From: Fomitopsis serialis
Taxonomy: Eukaryota > Basidiomycota > Agaricomycetes > Polyporales > Fomitopsidaceae
DNA: 24,908 bases
Assembly (NCBI RefSeq): GCF_022376445.1
Contig: NW_025955488.1
Coordinates: 1-24,908 of the forward strand
Direction: 5' to 3'
How positions within the stretch are numbered: position 1 is the stretch's first letter; each line of letters begins with the position of its first letter. Made by a program: the position numbers and the translations under genes. The notes under the pieces are model-generated. The model saw only the letters and a list, made by a program, of their open reading frames with translations, made no database searches and had not been told where the DNA came from. Shown here in pieces: positions 20,496-24,908 of the stretch.

Positions 20496-21283
20496 CATTG
20501 TTGGTCTGTTTCCAGGACACTCAAAGGACACTAGAGCACCAGCCTGAGCAGCTCGAGTCAGAAACCAGGCTTGCGCAGTTATGATGACTTGAAGGTGGCT
20601 GTGAGCGCTCCCATAAATCTGAGTCTCACCCAACCTATGAAATGGCCGTCGTCAGCTTGACGACTCTCTATCTGCTTGTTGTCCTCTATGGCCCGGCCCA
20701 CTGCACAGATCAGAGACCTTTCCTATGACAGCTCCATGGCAGCCTACTACACGCTTCGACGAGTACGGTCATGTGTTCCAGTGGGGAATCACGAACAAAG
20801 GACAAGAGACAGCAGGAAGACAGTGCTAAATAAGAGAGTCGCCATGAGGTGCTAAAATGACTGATATACGAAGTCGAACGCAGCCTTTCCCCGAATCCCG
20901 ACGCAACGCGAGATCACTTACGAGATCACTCACGCCATCCAGTGAAGCCGTACACCTTCTTCACGTTCACCGAGAGTAGTAACGTTCCGGCGATAAACTC
21001 GGGCGCGATGTGCAGCGTGTAGAACACAGCCTTTGCTGTGCCGCCATTGAGCGAGCCCGGCGCCGTCGAGAGCAGGGAGTCGGTGTAGTTCGCCATCGCG
21101 GCGAGGCGGTAGAGCGCGGGTATTGACTGAGTCGCGCGAAGCCCGTCAGCTGGATTCTGTCAGAGCAGGGTAGGACTCACAAGAAGAAGACATAAAGACA
21201 TCAAGAAGAGCGCGGGCCAGCGGGCGACGCGTTTCGGGCGCGTGAGCAACGCCCAGATGAGCACGGCCTCGACGAGCATCAGG

Positions 21284-21362
21284 TACACCACCATGTAGTC
21301 TCATACCAAGACCCTCCACACGGCGCTACGTGAGGGGCTTGTGTCGAACCTACACCACCATG
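21284..21362. repeat. 67-bp insertion flanked by 12-bp direct repeats
   Basis: TACACCACCATG occurs at 21284-21295 and again at 21351-21362, enclosing 55 bp absent from copies A and B. Inside, CAAGACCCTC (21307-21316) and GAGGGGCTTG (21332-21341) are complementary except at one position, making a short hairpin. The arrangement resembles an insertion with target-site duplication, or a footprint of one; a repair-generated duplication is an alternative. Confidence 0.7.
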
Positions 21363-21814
21363 ATGATGTCCGACGCGTATCTACATCCCCAGTTGTGCAG
21401 TCAGCGTCGTATCGACGCAGCAACCCCCGAGGGCGCGCACCTCGTCCGCTGCGCCGTCACGGCCTTGCTGTGGTTCGTCGTCCCGCCGAAGTACACCCCG
21501 GCGTATACGCCCCCCAGCGCCAAGGCGGTATTTTGCATGAGCAACGAGACCATGCCATAGCGCTCAATCCACACCCTGCGCATTGGCTCGTCCACGAAGA
21601 CCTCCTCGCTCACGTCCATCCCGTCGCGTCGGGCGTCCATAACCATCGTCTCGAACGCTGCGGCGCTGTTGTTTGATTTGGGCAAGGCCGGCCGCTCCGC
21701 GTCCGCGTCCGCGCCGGATGGGGAGAGCAGGTTGAGTGAGGGCTCCGCGGAACGAGAGGCGGGACCACTCCCGCGCGTGGACTTGATCAGGAAGACGCGC
21801 GCGATGTTGCCGAC

Positions 21815-21836
21815 GTCGTCCGCAAGTCGTCCGCAA
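21815..21836. repeat. 11-bp tandem duplication in exon 2 of copy C
   Basis: GTCGTCCGCAA occurs twice in a row (21815-21825 and 21826-21836), whereas copies A and B have a single equivalent. Because 11 is not a multiple of three it breaks the reading frame of the spliced gene. It is consistent with replication slippage. Confidence 0.85.
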
Positions 21837-22428
21837 GGCCAATGAAGCCCATCGCGTACGCGCTCTGGAGCCAACTCACCCAGAAGCTCGTTGTGCGCAT
21901 GCTGGGCGTCTCCGCCTCCTTTGCGCGGAAGGAGAAGTCGATGACGCTGCGGGTGGGACGACGTGTGAGCGCGCCGCACAGCGAACGTGAGTGCGAGCGG
22001 TACGCACCGCTCGATGGCAAACACCGCGGTGCTGATGATAAACACGTTGCGGGAGCTCTTCGAGACGAGTCGGTAGACTGCGAGTGGGATCGTTATCGCG
22101 TATGCGATAGCGAAGACGACCGAGGGAGCGAGGTCGTGTGGGTTGGGCACGCCGCCAATGGGAGAAGGGAACTTGGGAGACTGGGTAGCCATCGGACGAA
22201 ACAGAGGCAAAGAAGAGAGAAGAAGGCAACTTGGATGCTACGTCCGCGTTGTGGCCAAGCCCCGCCGCAAGCTGAAGGCTGTCATGGGTCTGGTTCTTGA
22301 CAGCGATGGCTGTAGCCAGCTGGCAAAAAGCGGAGCGCGGGCATGCTAACAAGCCGTATGATAAAGAGGTGTGTATGTAGGAGATAATGCTGGGATGTGC
22401 ACGTCTGGAGCTGTCTGGAGGGAGCGAT

Positions 22429-22571
22429 GTCCGTGGGAGAACAGTCTATAGCTATAGATGGGAGGTGATCCACACCTCCGACCGGAGGACTTTGTCGGCC
22501 CTGCTGCGACTCTGGATCGGACGCTGCTCAATTATCGGAACCATGTATGTAGTCCGTGGACGAACAGTCTA
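22429..22571. repeat. Paired 20-bp motif, unit 2
   Basis: GTCCGTGGGAGAACAGTCTA (22429-22448) and GTCCGTGGACGAACAGTCTA (22552-22571) differ at only two positions. They match the pair in unit 1. Both downstream copies are followed by CATTGTTGGTCT. Confidence 0.65.
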
Positions 22572-22808
22572 CATTGTTGGTCTATTTCCGGGATGGGATA
22601 GTACTGGTATGTACATGGTTGCGGGCAAAAAGATGGTACCGTAGTACGGCGCCAAGTTCCGAAAGTACCTTCATTGAAGTAATCATCAACGTTTCAACAC
22701 TCGAGTACTTGAGTCTTCGAGTACTCGTACAATGTCTGGCATACAATTTCGACAATAATATGGGTCGTACCTCGTGTGATGCAGTCTGATGAGCTAGGTC
22801 ATGCACTA

Positions 22809-24769
22809 CTACGGCTCGGATACTACCTCCCTCGGAACCGCAGTTCGTGCAAGTCGCTCCAATAGCTCATCTACAGCTCATTGTCAGTTTCCAATCTCAA
22901 GGCATCACATAAATAGCACTGCTTACCATTGAAGGCCGAGGTTTCTGTGAACGAGCTCGACTCCATGTAGACGCGGATATGCTCGCCTAGGTCCCTTGAA
23001 ATGGGCACCATTTTTCGAGATGCATTTGGGCCGAGAGTCTTTGTCAACTTGGGGTTTGGGTCGATTGTCTCTCCATCATGAGTTGAACTGTCCTCGCTAT
23101 CCGCTTCCGATGTTGTGGCCCAACCATCCTCGGATGAACCGTGGTCAGAGCCGTCGGACTCTTCTTCAGACCCTTCATCATCGACATCCCCGTCAGAGCT
23201 CCCGGAGTGTACAACCTCCCCTGCATCTTCGTCACGGTCCACATTCGCCGAGGGCGGTTCATCATTCGGGACGATCCGCCACCATAATGCATGTCCGCAA
23301 AAGCGATAGCGTGACAACTCGTCGTTGAGTACCTGAACACCCTCTCCGACGGAGATGACGTGCAAAGACGTCAACGTGCCCGCAATGAGTACCGCTAGGC
23401 TGCATATCACAGACGACCAACGCGGATAGACAGCGACGCGTGATTCGTCCATGTCGTGCATGTAAATGCCGCTCACGCGCTTGCGGCAGAGGCGCAGAGC
23501 AACCAGGGGGAGTCGAGATAATGCTGACAGCGCCATGCTCTACAGTGCAATATGCTTCAGCGCTGTGTCGGGGAAACGTGGTGCGGGCTGACTCACTGTC
23601 CAATACATGCTGACTTCCACCATACTGTCCGACGATATCGTAAGATCAAGATAGCGAATGCGGGGTGCACTATGGATGAAGTCCTGCCAGAAAGTCATGT
23701 CCAGCATGGCAGGGAGGTCTTGTAGGGAAAGGACGACGGGTGAAGTACGCTGTAGGATCGGCAGTATCTGCGGCGCGGATGACTTGGACTCAGAGCCGAG
23801 CATAAGCCATCGTATCTTGCATGCAATCTTCCACTGCGTGAAATCCTCGGAGGTTCCGTAGGCACGGTCAAGATACCCCCAACATGCGGTTTCCGCACTC
23901 GGAAACCCCTCTGTTCCAGTTGCGCGACTCCTGGAATCGGCGGTGCGACTCCTAGTCCTGAACATCAGAGCTTCGATAGTGTCTTTTTTCTCCCACTCCT
24001 CCATGCTTTGTCTAGAGTCAAAGTGGATCGACTTGACAGTTGGAAAGGCGTGGACAAGGGTAGCCACAGAGACGTAGGTATACTCTATCTTCAAGTCCCT
24101 GAGCTCTGGCCACTGCAGCGGGGCATGGCAAACACCACCGTCAACAGGAGGGGGTTGTTGGTCCGCGATGCGGAGGTGGTACAAATGGAGAGAACGGACG
24201 CTTTGCATAACGGGAGCAGAGAGTAGCGAGGTCGCGTCGCAGCGGTCTTCATCTGAGCCGGAGTAGGTGTCATGTAAGCTGAGCCGGCGAGGCGTACAGG
24301 ACAGACGTCCCACGACTTCGAACGAGTCGGATGTCAGATCTCGCAGATCTAGATCCAACAACTGGTTCAGTCGGCATATGACAGACGCTATGCGTGGCTC
24401 CGCCTCGAACAGAGCACCCGCTGCCTCGAGCCGCAACATCTTCAAGTGCGGTGCTCGTTCGAGGACATCCGCGAGAAGAGTGGCAGCAGAGAAGTCTTGT
24501 GTCTCTTCGTACCGTCCTCGAGAGCCAAAGGCGGCCCTAGACACAGTGAGTGCCCGTACGAAGTGCAGGCGGTTGGTCACATCCGCTAGGAGGTAGCTGG
24601 ATATCCTCTCCAACTGCGCGGCTGTCTTGATGTTGATCGCCGACAGTGCGTGGTGTTTGGCGAGGGGATGGATTCTGCGAGACGTCAGAGAGAGACTCAA
24701 GCTGTCGCATCGATCGAGGAACGATACGACTGAGGACAAAGAATATTCATCAAGGTCCAGCAAGCGCAT
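22809..24769 (-). CDS. F-box/leucine-rich repeat protein with long acidic segment
   Basis: Exons 23597-24769, 22927-23539 and 22809-22870 encode 615 residues. Intron 1 (57 nt, GTGAGT donor, CTGA branch-like site, TAG end) and intron 2 (56 nt, GTAAGC donor, CTGAC branch-like site) both keep the frame. The start is the first ATG of the frame and has AAA before it. The N-terminus is F-box-like: residues 3-45 with LDEYSLSSVVSFLDRCDSLS and the following LTSRRIHPLAK. Leucine-patterned segments follow (HLKMLRLEAAG, LLDLDLRDLTS, SVRSLHLYHLRI, ELRDLKIEYTYV), as expected for a substrate-binding repeat region of an SCF adaptor. Residues about 484-551 are dominated by Asp, Glu and Ser (DVDDEGSEEESDGSDHG). 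The protein ends ELLERLARTAVPREVVSEP. It belongs to a different F-box subfamily from the gene at 5110-6221. Substrate unknown. Confidence 0.75.
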
Positions 24770-24908
24770 TTTATTCCGCGAGTTTGCAGAGTCGATTGAG
24801 AACCGATGGAGGTCAGCGCGACGGACTCTGCAGACCCGAGACAATTGTCCACCGTTCAAAGTACTGGATGTAGACAAGATGTAGACGATGGAGTCTGAGG
24901 CGCCGGAA

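Larger units (their letters stand above)
18265..20520. repeat. Tandem segmental duplication, unit 1
   Basis: This segment is matched by a second unit at about 20715-22605 in the same orientation. Shared parts are the 3' flank (GAGAGGCCTCGTTCTATGAC-like, then CCGTGACAGCC and the GAATCACGAAC block), the entire seven-helix gene, about 200 bp of its 5' flank, and a distal block carrying CCGTGG..GAACAGTCTA motifs. Unit 1 holds about 480 bp (19868-20340) not found in unit 2. The boundaries are approximate because they were judged by eye. Confidence 0.75.
20926..22192 (-). pseudogene. Seven-helix membrane protein, copy C (disrupted)
   Basis: The four-exon layout of copies A and B is preserved (22008-22192, 21441-21946, 21181-21380, 20926-21126) with introns of 61, 60 and 54 nt. 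Exons 1 and 4 have exactly the paralogue lengths. Exon 2 carries an 11-bp tandem duplication at 21815-21836, right after FIGLADD of helix 3, which shifts the frame to a stop about 11 codons on. Exon 3 carries a 67-bp insertion (between 21284 and 21362) which brings a TAG directly after SDIIMVV and also shifts frame. The remaining sequence (for example WIERYGMVSLLM, SIPALYRLAAMANYTDSLLS, the GWRE end) is well preserved, so decay is recent. The putative core promoter has also been lost. A truncated protein made from an unspliced first intron is conceivable and is discussed in the findings. Confidence 0.8.
20715..22605. repeat. Tandem segmental duplication, unit 2
   Basis: This is the second copy of the segment at about 18265-20520, in the same orientation. 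It contains the broken seven-helix copy C, about 200 bp of matching 3' flank (CCTATGACAGCTCCATGGCA and GGGGAATCACGAAC), matching 5' flank (GGATGCTACGTCC, TGTAGCCAGCTGG, AAGCGGAGCGCGG) and the distal motif pair. Compared with unit 1 it lacks the 480-bp stretch and about 47 bp of the putative promoter. Edges are approximate. Confidence 0.75.

Noticed and set aside
21296..21350. Reading the 55-bp insert as a tRNA-derived fragment because of TCGAACC
   Set aside because: The supposed T-arm does not fit the tRNA loop consensus and no acceptor or anticodon stem can be built.

Overview
The window looks like nuclear DNA of a filamentous basidiomycete, probably an agaricomycete. The evidence is a moderately GC-rich sequence, genes on both strands, and many short introns (about 45-70 nt, GT..AG, often with a CTNA-like branch site) in almost every recognisable gene. 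There are no bacterial operons, no rRNA or tRNA genes and no CRISPR array. Gene models here were built by eye, joining open frames across GT..AG introns that keep the frame and continue the protein family.

Left part (1-7.3 kb): a long serine/proline-rich disordered protein (minus, 1163-3001); a gene-poor stretch with a hairpin and a doubtful small secreted peptide (4069-4306); then an F-box/leucine-rich protein (plus, 5110-6221) facing a decayed, 5'-truncated paralogue on the minus strand (6427-7258).

Middle (7.8-18 kb): a seven-helix membrane protein (copy A, plus, 7850-8990), a SUR7/PalI-family membrane protein (minus, 9824-10505), an 819-residue disordered Ser/Pro/Arg-rich protein (plus, 12247-14756) and a TAPT1/Emp65-family ER membrane protein with eight exons (minus, 15390-17792).

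Right part (18.3-24.9 kb): a roughly 2 kb segment is present twice in tandem (about 18265-20520 and 20715-22605). Each unit holds a paralogue of the seven-helix protein, in the opposite orientation to copy A. Copy B (18495-19651) is intact. Copy C (20926-22192) is a pseudogene with an 11-bp tandem duplication, a 67-bp insertion carrying a stop, and loss of the putative core promoter. The window ends with a second type of F-box/LRR protein with a long acidic segment (minus, 22809-24769).

The genes do not form an evident pathway or cluster. What stands out is local gene-family turnover: two families (F-box/LRR and the seven-helix protein) have duplicated here and each has one dying member. I found no convincing new multi-gene system.
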